DNA from: Diphasiastrum complanatum
Lineage: Eukaryota > Streptophyta > Lycopodiopsida > Lycopodiales > Lycopodiaceae
Assembly: GCA_029204225.1 (NCBI GenBank)
Contig: CM055111.1
Span: 2,366,421 to 2,430,420 of the forward strand
Reading direction: 5' to 3'
Length of the DNA: 64,000 nt
In this document: piece by piece, positions 11,273 to 22,496 of the stretch
How the letters are laid out: each line of letters opens with the position of its first letter
How positions within the stretch are numbered: position 1 is the stretch's first letter
Notes under the pieces: generated by a model
Databases searched by the model: none
The model's input: only the letters and a program-made list of their open reading frames with translations
Told to the model about the DNA's origin: nothing
Made by a program: the position numbers and the translations under genes

Positions 11273-13069
11273 TCATCTTTGACTCTCGTGCAAAATTTTT
11301 TCAATGACAATTTTTTTTTTCAAATGATCAGCATCCTCCAATGGAAAAAAGTGAATGGATCCATCGATCAAGCCATCAAAGAGAACTGACATGTCTTTCT
11401 CCTTCAATCCTTGAACATGTCGCAATAAATGACCTTTCACAACAAACAAACAAACAAACAAAAATAATTTAAAATTAAGTAATTATTGTAGAATAACGTT
11501 TTACATATGATAAAACACTCACCTGATATAATTGACATCTCAGTTGGATTATCGCTTATTTCACCAGAACTGTTTCGTAACCTTCCTAGCCTCTATAGCT
11601 GACAATTTTTTTTTCATTTCTTCCAGTTTTCATCCTTCAAATAGACCCAATTGTATACTTCTTTTGGATCATTTTTTCTCAAAACTCAACATGCTTCTGA
11701 AATTCTACACAACATAAATAAAGATGCATTAGTTATTCTATAATAATCATTTGAAAAAAAAAAACATTACTAGCAGTAATTATCTAAATCATAAAAGAAG
11801 ATATACCTTCCACTCTTCAGGAGCTTGTCCACCTTTTTGATTTCTTTTGGGACGACCCAATGACTTCCATTGTAGTCTTGCTTGCAGCAATTGCTCCATG
11901 TATGAGCTCTTTAACTTCCACTTTTTTGATATTTCATTAAGCGCCCTTGATATAGCAACACACTCAACAGGTGAAATCAAATGGCTCAAGATACGTGACT
12001 TTCGACTTTGGTAATATATTTTTAGAATATGTCCATTTTCAATTTTTTCACCTTGTTTCCGTAACAGCGCTAAAATATTTTTAGCCGCCTCGATTGTGTG
12101 TTGGCCATCAACTATATAAAAGCGAATATCTGGTTTATGTACATCCTCAACTCTTTGGACTTCCACCAATTGAATTGTACCGTCTTCTTTTTTACGAAAT
12201 GGAATTAGATCAGCTGGTGCAGATATGATTCCAGGTGTTTGCAAAAAAGAAGCAACCATATCACTGCAGTACTTCGAATTGAAAGGTCTGCAATTGTATT
12301 GAGGAGGAGGCAAAACACACATTTCGACAGATATGTTTGCCGCCGTTTTTATCCCAAGAGGATAACAACGCTCATATTTCATTAGTTTGGCTATGGACTT
12401 TTTTATGAAATCAGGTTCAGTCGAATCCAACTGTGCCAAACGTCTTGGTGCAGACACATCTATGATATTTTCAAGCACCTCTTCCTTGCAATTTTTTTTT
12501 TTTGGTTGGTATAACATCGATCGTATCTTCATCGATCGCAGTAGCACTCCTTTTTCCTCTCGAAGTAGTAGCTTTTTTATTATTTTCCAAAAGTTCGTGT
12601 TTGGTTGTCTTATTTCTTTCAAGTGAAACAGTCAAACCTTTCTTATTCATTGCAGCACAAACATTTTTAAATCCATCTATGATATTGCTATGAGATAATG
12701 TCGAAATGCCGCAATGTAAACTCCATCCCAAAGTCGCACATGACGGTTTCGATCGATCTTCTATGAGATTCATCAAGTTTACATTGTATGAACATACTGG
12801 CGCGTAAACATCCATGACGATGTTTTTTGATGATTCCACAAGAAGTTTTAATAATGCACTTCCTTTCTCATCAATTGTCTTACTCAGGTCCTTGGTGACA
12901 TTTTGATGTGAAGCAACAAAAACAGTGACACGTTGAGGTCAATCAACAAAAACCATATCTGAAGGTAAGCAAGACATACCTCTATCAACTTTTGGAGTAC
13001 TTGATTTTGCTACAATCAGCATAGCTTCATGAGATTCTGGAGTACTTGATGTTGCTATGGTTGAATCCA
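11273..13069 (-). pseudogene. ParB/DGQH-like multi-exon gene, disrupted
   Basis: Starts MDSTIATSSTPESHEAML at 13069. The main body (about 12840-11807) carries PADLIPFRKKEDG, VEVQRVEDVHKPD and FYIVDGQHTIEAAKNIL. The DGQH core with its preceding hydrophobic strand resembles ParB/Srx-fold and DGQHR proteins. The first exon ends EEWK with donor GTATAT at 11806. A next exon begins about 11704, and a last exon (GHLLRHVQGLKEKDMSVLFD to ESQR) joins SIIS in phase through a GTGAGTG donor at 11521. Lesions: an in-frame TGA near 12937 (VFVD*PQRV), a frame change at a 12-A run near 12490-12502, and at least one shift in the 11600 region. The biochemical role is unknown; a second DGxH gene lies at 55.5-58.0 kb. 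The intron near 11440-11461 has a (GTTT)n run on the gene strand. Confidence 0.55.
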
Positions 13070-13379
13070 TTTCATTTTCCTTTGAGAATTTCTGACTTAG
13101 AAACATGAATGAAAGCACTCATCATTAAAAAAGACTTGATAGTACTACTTAGTGAATCAATAAACTGTCAAAAGAAGAAATATATAGGAAACTTATATAA
13201 CACATATTCTTTGACATTGATCATTCGATTTGTTTCAAATGTATGCTTTTTACAATTTGAAATTTGTATAATAACAAGAACATAACTTGGGAATAAACAC
13301 TTAAGACTTTTGGTTTCAATATATATTAAAAGATTAAAAAATATAATATTTGTATATTTTAGATTAGTCTGTTTGTGGA

Positions 13380-15800
13380 GATCCTATTCATTAAAGTCCC
13401 ATAAGGAATTATATTAAAACCTTACATTAGGTAATCAGATCTTCTGTACATAAAGTAAAATGTAAAACTTCCATTATGTAAAAGGCTACACCTCTTAGGA
13501 AAAAAGCATTGTCATCAAGAGATGGTTTAAGACTTCTTCAAGCTGTGAATCCATCTTGTAAGAATTGCTAGGAAAAATAAAATTCTTCTAACTCGAATCT
13601 GGTTCGAGTTCAGGTTCGAGTTAGAAGTGTCTACGTGACAACAAGAAGTTCTTGGCTCCATCAGAATAGTGTCCCTCCAACTCAAACCTAGTTGATCTCG
13701 TGTTGCTGTTTTTAAAAACTATTTGTAGATTTATTACATCAGACATTGGATACAATAGTGTGCCTTGAACTAGAACCTGATTCGAGTTGTGAACCAAAAC
13801 ATGTCAGTATTACTAATAAAAAATGTAACATCAACTAAGAATATTATTTTTAGGTTATTGGAAGGAAATGAATTTACTATATCCCATATTTTGAGGTGCT
13901 TACCTGGTTCAGCAGTTCAAGATTCCCAATTGGGATCGAGGAATGAACAAGAGAATTTGATTCCTCCTAACTCGAAATAGGCTCGAGTTGTGAGTGTTCA
14001 TGTGGCATTCATAGTTCTTTCTATCACAAACATGACTAAAAGATTATGTAAATTGAACATTTTCTTATTGATTTTAGTCTGTGTGTGGATTTTATTTTTT
14101 AAGTTCCATAGAAAATTATATTGAAATCTCACAATATTTCTTTTTCTATCACCCCCACCATGAATGAGTGAGATCTTATTCTTTAAAAGTCCCATAAGGA
14201 GTTATATTGAAACCTCCCATTTGGTAATCAAGTCTTCAGTATATAAAGAAAAATGTACAATATTCATGAATATTAATCACATTCAATTCCTAGTTGAAGT
14301 TCAAATCATGTTTGAATGAATGTATGACAAAACTACATACCTTGATTCTAGTTCAATGTAAAATAAGACATGGTTTAAGACTTTTTCAAGATGTGAGTCC
14401 ATCTTCTTAGCATACATGATCCTTCTAACTCAAATCATGTTCGAGTTTGAAGTACCTACATGACATCCAGTAGTTTTTGGCTTGAACATGATAATTCTAA
14501 CTCGAACCAGGATCGAGTTTGAAGTATCTACGTGACATCCAGAAGTTCTTGGCTCAAACGTAACTGGTGTTTGGAGTGATCAGAATAGTACCCTGCAACT
14601 CAATCCTGGTTGAACTTGTGCTGCTAACTTTAAATACTATTTGTAGATTTATTATATTAAACATTGGATACAATAGTGTGCCTTTAACTCGAACCTGGTT
14701 CGAGTTGTGAATCAAAACATACGCTAGTATTACTAGAAAAAATGTAACATCAACTAAGGATGTTATTGGAAGGAAATGAATGTACTATATCCCATATTTT
14801 GAGGTGCTTAACTAGTTTAGCCGCTCGAGATTCCTGGTCTGGATATGAACAAGAGAATTTGATTCCTCCTAATTCGAAATAGGCTCAAGATGTGAGTGTT
14901 CATGTGGCTTTCAGATATCTTTCTATCACAAACATGACTAAAAGTTTATGTAAAATGAACATTTTTTTATTTATTTTGGTCTGTGTGTGAATTTATTCAT
15001 TAAGGTCCATAAAAAATTATATTGAAATCTCACATTAAGTAGGTAACTTCTCACTATATCAACCAAAATGTATTATTGCCATGAATGAGTACTTTAAATC
15101 GATTCCTACTTCATGTTAGAATTGGATGTATGTCAAAAACATGTATCTTGAACAAGTTTCAATGTAAAAAACTACACCTCTTGCATTGTAATCGGTTTAA
15201 GACTACTGAAGCCATGAGAACAATGTAACAAAGCATTACCAAAAAAAAAATCACTTCGAACTCGAACCAGGTTCGAGTTATAAAGTACTAATGTGGCATA
15301 CACAAGTTCTTGGCTGAAACATGATTTGTGCTTGGAGTGATCACACCATCCATGATTGTTTCCCAACTCAAATTTAGTACAACTACTGTAGCTGCTCTTA
15401 AGTCCTATGTATAGATTTTGACATCAATCATTGACAAATATAGCGTGCCTTTAACTCGAACCTGGGTCGAGTTGTGTATTTAATTTGCTAGAATTTGTAG
15501 AAACTAACTCGAATAGGGTTCGACTTGTGAAGCGTTCATGTGGCATTTACACTTTCTACCATCTCCACCATGACTAAAAGATTACAAAAAATTAACTTTG
15601 TTTAATTTGTTTCAGTCCATTCATGTAGATCCTATTTGTTAAGGTCCAATAAATATTTATAAAAACCTCACATTAGGTAGGAACTATCTATTATATCAAG
15701 CAAAATGTATGAATACCATGATTGAGTACTTCCACTCAATCCCTAATTCAAGTTGTGGAGGGATGTGTATCTAGTTTCGGTGTAAAAACTACCCTCTTAG
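13380..15800. repeat. Diverged ~640-820 bp tandem array with recurrent GGTTCGAGTT palindromes
   Basis: The phrase CCATAAGGAATTATATTAAA plus CCT.ACATTAGGTA recurs at about 13400, 14190, 15000 and 15640, marking three full units and a partial one. Each unit contains one or more imperfect palindromes of the ACTCGAACCTGGTTCGAGT type (near 13590, 13770, 13970, 14425, 14500, 14690, 14870, 15258, 15453 and 15500). Several are followed by a TACGTGACATCCAGAAGTTC-like phrase. No conserved coding frame exists. 13070-13380 upstream is plain AT-rich DNA. Confidence 0.75.
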
Positions 15801-15841
15801 GAGAAAGACATTTTTCTAATCATTGATTTGTGTTGATGTAG

Positions 15842-16236
15842 GTAGAAGATTATGGGCGTAAGTATACAAATGTCGAGTACAATATTGGATTTTGCCATGG
15901 CTATAGTGCCTTGGTTGATCATCTTGCGACACAAGGCGTACATCCAAGGGCGAATTTTTGTTACATGATTTGTATTTCTCTTATTTTTGATACACAATTT
16001 GTATTTCATTTCAATTTTATGACATGTGTTTGGCTAATAATTATTAATTTGTTTTGTGAATGTGTTTGTAGAGGGCATCCGCTTCCTTTGTAGAAGAAAG
16101 TACGGGAGGAAACCAAGGAAAAAAAGGGAATGAAGATGAAGGGGACGAAGGCGAAGACAAAGGACAAGATTCGACTTCGGACAACGATGAGGGAGAAGCA
16201 ACGAAGACTACTAAGAAGCCTACTATTGCTTCTTAG
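15842..16236 (+). pseudogene. 3' exons of a plant transposase (Ptta/En/Spm-like) gene
   Basis: Exon A starts after GTTGATGTAG and reads VEDYGRKYTNVEYNIGFCHG then YSALVDHLATQGVHPRANF. Exon B (16072-16236) reads ASASFVEESTGGNQGKKG into an acidic tail ending KKPTIAS and a TAG. The homologous right arm (38131 onward) continues upstream into the rest of the gene, but this arm lacks those exons because the inverted repeat ends in the preceding intron. It is a truncated copy. 16240-16770 is AT-rich spacer. Confidence 0.6.
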
Positions 16237-16770
16237 ATTTGATGTATTTCTAGTATTTGCAAAAGTAGAAAAAAAGAGTATTATTATCAATGCTCTTTTC
16301 ATGAATTAGATGCAAATATGTACACTTTTTTTGAAATATGAATATAAACTTTTGTATTTGATCATCTCAATCTCATTAGGTATGGAATGATTGTTTATTG
16401 TTTATGTTTTTCAATTTCATCTTGTATAAATTTGTTGTAAATATATACAAACAATAAAAAACAAACAAAACATTAGTTTAAGATGATAAATTCCTTCTAA
16501 GATGCATCTCTTTTTTTCTCTATAAAAGCAAACAATGAAAACCAAATCATTGTTAGATTACAAATCAATAAACAAAATGATAATTGTTAGAATACAAATC
16601 AAAGAATCATTGTTAAATAAAAAATCATTAATCATTGTTACATCAATCTCACCATGTCGAAGATACTATGAAAATGCACTTTATGACTCAAATGTAATCT
16701 ACCAAAATTTAGAATTTATAATATACCTCATGAATAAACAATGAAAAACTAACAAACAAAACTATCTCAC

Positions 16771-16776
16771 CTCTCT

Positions 16777-16847
<71 letters not shown>
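16771..16847. repeat. (CT)n microsatellite
   Basis: Nearly pure CT repeat with CCCTCTCC interruptions at its left end. It is matched by a (GA)n array of about 100 bp at 37455-37560 in the other inverted-repeat arm, so array length has diverged since duplication. Confidence 0.95.
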
Positions 16848-16850
<3 letters not shown>

Positions 16851-17035
16851 AGCTTTTCTTCAAAATTTAGAATGCCTAACATACCTTATGCATTTGCTTG
16901 GATTGTCTCCTTTCCTTCAAAATTGCATAGTTTTTTTCTACAAAAGCCAACAATAAACAATCATTCACTAACCAATCAACAAACAAATCAATCAACAAAT
17001 CAATAAACAATGTAAAACTAACAAACAAAACTATC

Positions 17036-17039
<4 letters not shown>

Positions 17040-17127
<88 letters not shown>
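17040..17127. repeat. (CT)n microsatellite
   Basis: About 43 pure CT units. The counterpart in the other arm is (GA)n at 37129-37262, which is about 45 bp longer. Confidence 0.95.
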
Positions 17128-17128
<1 letters not shown>

Positions 17129-17230
17129 AAAGCTCTTCTTTCAAATGCTTCTCTTCACGAAATCTATTTGCAAATGCAGTCGAGGCCCCCACTTTTTCCA
17201 TTTCGCGGGTTTTGTTTTTGTTAAAATATT

Positions 17231-17400
17231 TCTACATGGCAGTGCCACGCGTGGCACTGCCACGCTCTAATTAAAAATTGCCACGACATGGCAGAATTTT
17301 GCTTGCTGGAAAAATTTGCCACGCGTGGCAAACCTCAAACTTTTTTTCAAGATTTTTGCCACGCATGGCAAAAAAGAAATGACTCTGACAACGTGTGGGG
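17231..17400. repeat. Cluster of GCCACGCGTGGC palindromes (locus 1)
   Basis: GTGCCACGCGTGGCAC at about 17243 is flanked by ATGGCA and TGCCACGC half-sites. Further copies are TTGCCACGCGTGGCAAA (near 17320) and TTGCCACGCATGGCAAA (near 17357). Arms often extend beyond the core into matching A/T runs, so each can form a hairpin. The same motif fills 51835-52300. Confidence 0.8.
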
Positions 17401-18289
17401 CAACCCTAAATGAGATTTAAGGGCACCTTCTCTTCTTTCGTATTTTTCGTGAAAAATCCGACAGTGTCGTCTGTGGCTGTTTTAGTTCATTTCTGCAGAG
17501 CTACAGTTTTGGTTCATTTATGCAGACAGAACGTTTACGGCCAATTTCACCGCTTATCAGCAATCAATGACAAGGACCGATGGATGCCAACTGATCACCA
17601 GCCAACTGGTGATTACAATTGATGATCTTATTTCTTAGTATAACTAGCTATTTATATTCATATAGTTTAATCATCTGAAATTGTATGATTATCAAGATAA
17701 ATTTTGAATAGTTAGCTCTCTCTCTCTCTCTCAAGCCTGCGAGCTTGAACACTCTTGGGCATTCTATCTCACTTCTTAGAGTTGTTTTTGAAATTGCTAT
17801 TGCGCTATTGCTTATCAACATTGCGCTTAATTCAAACTTTCATTTAAGCCGTTCAGAGATAGCATAGAGTACGCGACTTTGATTCACAACTTATTGTACT
17901 CATTTACTTCTGTTACGTTTTCATACTGAATAAGTACTATCCTTCATTGCATTTAGTTTTCGTCTCAGAATGTATGTCTTTTTGTATTTTTTTCGTGACT
18001 AATTCGCAACTAATTATTTGTCTGATAATTTTCGATGCTTAATTGTTTTGCTATGTAATCACTGTAGTACTGGCGATTTCAAAGTTACTTACTATCAGTT
18101 AAAATGCAATTTTTATCACTATTGTCTGAAATTGATAGGCGTAGTCATGCATTGGAAAGACAAAGATAGTTTATTTTGCCATGCACAAAAAGTATTCTTT
18201 CTAGATGTTCGAATTATTTTCATTCATTTTTCTTTTCGAGTTTGTTTCCTTTCGAGCTAGACCGATCTTCTGCACACTACTTTTCGACA

Positions 18290-18303
18290 TAGTATCAGAG
18301 CAA
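18290..18303 (+). other. Copia primer-binding site (initiator tRNA-Met type)
   Basis: TAGTATCAGAGCA follows a sequence ending CGACA, which I take as the LTR 3' end. Canonical sites read TGGTATCAGAGC. The LTR therefore lies in about 17.4-18.29 kb. Its 5' boundary is uncertain; a TGTCG at 17465 would pair with the CGACA end, but this could be chance. Confidence 0.6.
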
Positions 18304-18495
18304 TTTCACTACTACTTTATCTGATTCCAACATGATATCAGAGTGAAAGCTCTAATACTTGATATCTTTCGTGATATCAAATTGATATCATACTCTTCAG
18401 TTCTTTTCAACCTTTCAATATCAGAGAATTGATTTCCTATTGTTGGCATTACCACATCTTAGCATCATTGATACAATCGACAGACTAAGTTCGAG

Positions 18496-18695
18496 ATGGA
18501 TTCTCAAAGTAAAGCTGGTCTTATCGCAGACAAGCTAAATAGATCCAATTATCATTTGTGAAAATTTAAGATGAAGACTTTTCTAATCACCAGCGATTAT
18601 AAGACGTTGTTACAAGTATAGATGTAAAACCTGAAGACGATGACTCAAAGTGAAAATCGAAGGATGGTAAAGCTTTTGCGCTTATTATCTTCAAT
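18496..18695 (+). pseudogene. Copia gag N-terminus, truncated
   Basis: Starts MDSQSKAGLIADKLNRSNYH, then LKFKMKTFL with a TGA where gag proteins have Trp (HLW.F). This is the standard UBN2-type copia gag N-terminus. The frame decays and the element is cut at 18695, exactly where the inverted-repeat arm ends. The other arm (35760 downward on the minus strand) has the same start and TGA, so that stop predates the duplication. Confidence 0.75.
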
Positions 18696-18831
18696 CTAAG
18701 ATTAGAGTGATTAAGCATCTACAACTAATCAGGGAATTACAAGAGTGGCAGATTAGCCACAATCTAGGGAGTATCTGCTGACGTCATGCCATCAGATCAG
18801 ATTTCTGTACTTCTGGGTATTTGCGTAATCT
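18696..18831. repeat. Inverted copy of 29506-29646 (copia LTR edge)
   Basis: The stretch from AAGATTAGAGTGATTAAGCA through CTGACGTCATGCC to GCGTAATCTTTG is the near-perfect reverse complement of 29646-29506. It abuts the inverted-repeat arm end directly, so two inverted homologies meet at 18695. 18832-19206 has no recognisable gene. Confidence 0.85.
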
Positions 18832-19206
18832 TTGTCTTTTTATCTTTGGGGAGGCCCTTGCCCCATTGGTTCCTATTGGCTAATGCAAGAAGGTAGGATT
18901 GAAATCCCACAATCTAATCTATGGTGCACAAGGGTCATAGTGAGATTATTCTCATATGTGCATGATTAATCTTGTATGGATCTACTATGTATTCCTGGTT
19001 ACTAGGGTTATTTGGTGCACTTAACCTAGTCGGTGAACATAGACATATGATCAAGTATTGTGTTGGACAATTACTTGTAGAGTTAACAAATCTTGTTCTA
19101 TAAGATTTATTGGTTAACTTAAGAATGATTTGGATAAGGATCTGGATGTGGTGCTATGTTAGCATAATTAAGATCTGCACCTGGACATTTGAGATTTCTG
19201 AATCAT

Positions 19207-19830
19207 TACCCCTTTGGAAAAATGTCAAGCACGTGGTCTACTTGGCCAGTGGTGTTGGTCAACTATAACATTCCACCTTGGCTAAGCATCACAAAAGGAC
19301 ATCTCATTCTAGCACTTCTAATTCCTAGAAAACATAAAGTAAAAAATATGGATATCTACTTTGCACCATTGATTGAAGAACTCGAACTACTATGGAAGGG
19401 AGTCCAAGCATATGACATCTCACGTCCACTTCAAGACAAAACATTTTTGTTGCGTGCGATGCTAATGTGGACTATGCATGACTATCCAGGATTGGGCGAT
19501 TGTTCAGATGACTATAAAATGAAATCACTTGTAGTGTTTGTATATTTATTTTTTATGCATGCAATATTTATGCTTTAAAAGAATTCTATTTATAACACAA
19601 ATTGGATTTGATTCTTTTAGGTTTTACAACTTCTGGATATCACGCGTGTCTCATTTGTGGACCAAATATTGATGCTCGTCATTCACGTCATTTAAACAAA
19701 GTTGTGTATGAAAATAGTCGCAAGTACTTGCATGATGAAAATCATCTTAGAATTTGCTTCGAACAGGAACACAGATCATGCTACATAGTAATACAGACAA
19801 AAAACACTCTCCACACCAAGCTCAAGTAGC
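19207..19830 (+). pseudogene. CACTA (En/Spm) TNP2-like transposase fragment
   Basis: Reads FGKMSSTWSTWPVVLVNYN, then IPPWLSITKGHLILALLIP, ELELLWKGVQAYD and LMWTMHDYPGLGDCSDD. After a short intron ending in TTCTTTTAG it reads GFTTSGYHACLICGPNID and YLHDENHLR. These are core TNP2/Transposase_21 motifs. It is the 3' part only, truncated at 19207, and identical in content to 49130-49752. Confidence 0.85.
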
Positions 19831-20155
19831 AACTGTGTTTCTCAAAATGAAATTACACTTTACATATAGTTGTTCACTCAAGGCAACCCATGCATGACCC
19901 TAGGTTGCCGTTGGCGGGACGCGTGTCCCGTCGACTTGCCTCGTGGCGAGGCCAACTGATCCTTATCAACTAATAGGACCCACTATAGAGTAGCACAGTG
20001 ATTCTACTTTAATTCTAACTCTCTCCCTTAAAGTGGAGTCTACTTTTTATATAGTCATATACATAGCTTTAAAGTTAACAAACTTTAAGTACAGAAAGCT
20101 TTGATCTAAACTTATCAAACTTTTCTCCAACAAGTGTCTTAGTGAAAATATCAAG

Positions 20156-20635
20156 CTAGTTGTTCTTCCGTACTACAATGAACAACATGAATTTCACGAC
20201 TAAGCAGCCTCTCACGTATAAAGTGATACTGAATCTCAATGTGTTTGGTTCTCCATGGAACACTGGATTCTTTGCTAGCTGAATGCCACTCTGACTGTTT
20301 CTATAAAAAGTTGTGGGATTTTTCTGCTTCATGCCAACTTCTTCCAAGATTTGTCTCAACCATATAGCTTCATGTGCTGCACTACACATTGCCTTATACT
20401 TACTTCTGTGGTGGATAGAGCAATTGTACTTTGCTTCTTACTAGACCAAGAAAAGCAACTGTCACAAAGCTGGAATACATACTCTGTGGTGGATCTACGA
20501 TCATCATAGTCACCTCCCCAATCCGCATCCAAATAGCCACACAACTCAGGTAAACCCTCATGCTTCCTGTAAATCAAGTCATAATCTGAAGTGCCTTTCA
20601 CATAAAATGCGTTTAGCTGCCTTCCAATGCGTTTC
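20156..20635 (-). pseudogene. Copia RNase H remnant (copied segment)
   Basis: Minus strand: KGTSDYDLIYRKHEGLPELC, GYLDADWGGDYDDRRSTTEY, FSWSSKKQSTIALSTTEV, then after a small frame change EAIWLRQILEEVG. These are the Ty1/copia RNase H signatures. A polypurine-like tract lies near 20020-20035 on the minus strand. The parent copy is at 50076-50522. Confidence 0.85.
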
Positions 20636-22496
20636 CAAACAAGATTTGTGTTTTGAAATGCATATGTACAAGTTCTTACTGCTCACACAAATTAGAGTCA
20701 TTATTGGCAATATTCAATAGCAAAGACAATGCGCATCTAGCTTGATCAACTTCAACAACTCTCAAAATTCAATGGTGAAAAAAAGAGCCTAGATGATTGA
20801 ATAGAGCCAAGTGCTAGTGTGATTCTCTTCACTTGAACCAAGCTTCTTTAGCATCCATTAATTACAACTTGAACCTGGTTCGAGTTGCTACCTCAAATCT
20901 AGTACAAGTCATGAATCGTGAACATAACTTGAGTGGGTTCTTCTAGCACAAAGCAGTAAGTTTTTGTTGTGATGTCGGAATACACAAGTCACCGAAGTCA
21001 AACCACATTCAGGTTAGAAGCACATTGCCTTTGGTAGTGAATGTTGCCATGATATTCAAATGATATTCAGAAGAAGACATCAAAAGTTGAACCAGGTTTG
21101 AGGTGTTCGAAAATCATAGATGATAGGATCATTCCAACACTATAAATCTTTTGAGTGAATCTAACTTGAATTATTCCTACTGGTACCAAGTCCTAAACCA
21201 GATTGAGTCGAGTTTTTCTTCTATGCAAGTTAGTAGAAGTTTTCTGATTAATGTATGTGTCAATGTTTGCTCAAATCACAGTTCAAACCTCACCGAGGGT
21301 TTGAACTACTGAAACTACTATTTCCATGCCTCAGCCCAAGGAGAGAAATAACATGTTTTCCAAAGTGTATTGGAAAGAAGAGAAGATGGGAGAAGAGGAG
21401 AGGGAGTGAGATCTGAGATCTATTAATAAATTTAGTATCTACTAGTAGGATGTTAATACTAACATCAGTGAGTTATAATATAAGAAGTGTCTGCCCATAG
21501 TAGTTCGGATACAAAATCGCTCTGGTTAAAGTCATGGCCACAATCATAGTTAACTAAAGTTTCTCTCTCGAAAAACCATGCCTCGGGAGAAATAAACTCT
21601 TGGGAGAAGAGAGAGTGGGGGCAAGAATTGAAAAGAAGAGCACCAACTACATTACACTATAGATTGAACAAACTAGAGGAAAAATAGATTAATGTTGTTA
21701 TAACATTTCTATCAATTAGCAGTCACCATCTTTGAATGCTACATAAAATGCCTACATCTCTTGAGAGAAAAGAGAGATGGCAAGATTTGAAAAAAGAAGA
21801 GCGACAACCAAAATACACGGATTAAGAAAACTCAAAACTCAAAAATAAAAAAATGAGCGGCATGACAACATTTGAATCAAAGATCAATCTCATTCTTCAA
21901 GTGCTACGTGAAATGATAAACTAATATGTGAAATGTATAAAGGCGTTGAGTATGTTTCATAGTACAAAAAATACTTGACAATACCATAATTCTAGGAGCA
22001 TGTGATTTTGCTAGAATAATTTGAGATGCTTATGGCACCATATTCAAGATTATCAAATAGGCTTTGACGTTGGTTAGCATTAAGAAATTTCCCATTCCAC
22101 GACCATTTCAAATAAAATGGGAGTGTGATTCATTGAATAGAGGAATTCAAAAGATTATAGATGTTCCATTTCATATCGAGGAAGTATATCAATCAAAGGA
22201 CAAAAAATTCATGGCTTACAATCAGTCAAATAACTTGTTTGTAGAGAATATTCTTTAGAATATTCCAAAAACCATATATCGAACTTGTGCGCAAAACTAA
22301 TTGTCCGTGATCTCTCTACCTTGTTATTCGCACATGTCTGATATTGCCCAAAAACGTTGTATTGAGTTAAAATAGGCCAAAACGTGCTGGTAGAACTTTG
22401 GTAAGCATGGAAAAATATATATATATATATATATAAAGGAATTTTACCATTCATTTTTCACTTTTACTAGAAGAGCAGACGATAATTTCATAGATT
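20636..22496. other. No gene recognised; stray GGTTCGAGTT palindromes
   Basis: AACTTGAACCTGGTTCGAG at about 20865 and several weaker GAACC/GGTTTGA pairs to 21330 look like a fragment of the 13.4-15.8 kb repeat family. A (TA)n run of about 13 units is at 22407-22433. A 64-codon plus frame at 22064 is unsupported. Confidence 0.45.

Larger units (their letters stand above)
15811..18695 (+). repeat. Left arm of a ~2.9 kb inverted repeat (partner 35560-38555)
   Basis: Sequence from TTTTTCTAATCATTG at 15811 to TATCTTCAAT at 18695 reappears in reverse complement at 38555 down to 35560 with only scattered substitutions. Most of the length difference comes from the GA/CT arrays. The arm spans the 3' exons of a transposase-like gene, two CT arrays, a palindrome cluster and the copia LTR, primer site and gag start. 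The outer boundary falls in an intron of the transposase-like gene. Confidence 0.9.
19207..20635. repeat. 1.43 kb direct copy of 49130-50559
   Basis: From ACCCCTTTGGAAAAATGTC to CCAATGCGTTTCCA the two segments are almost identical and in the same orientation. They include CACTA transposase exons followed by a copia LTR/RNase H remnant. The longer, contextually complete locus is at 48-51 kb, so this is the derived copy. Confidence 0.9.

Noticed and set aside
13380-15800. CRISPR-like array from the regularly recurring palindromes
   Set aside because: Spacing is irregular, repeats are diverged, spacers are themselves repeated, and the context is a plant genome.
18840-19000. tRNA gene near an AGGATTGAAATCCC phrase
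   Set aside because: I could not draw a cloverleaf with A and B boxes at proper spacing.
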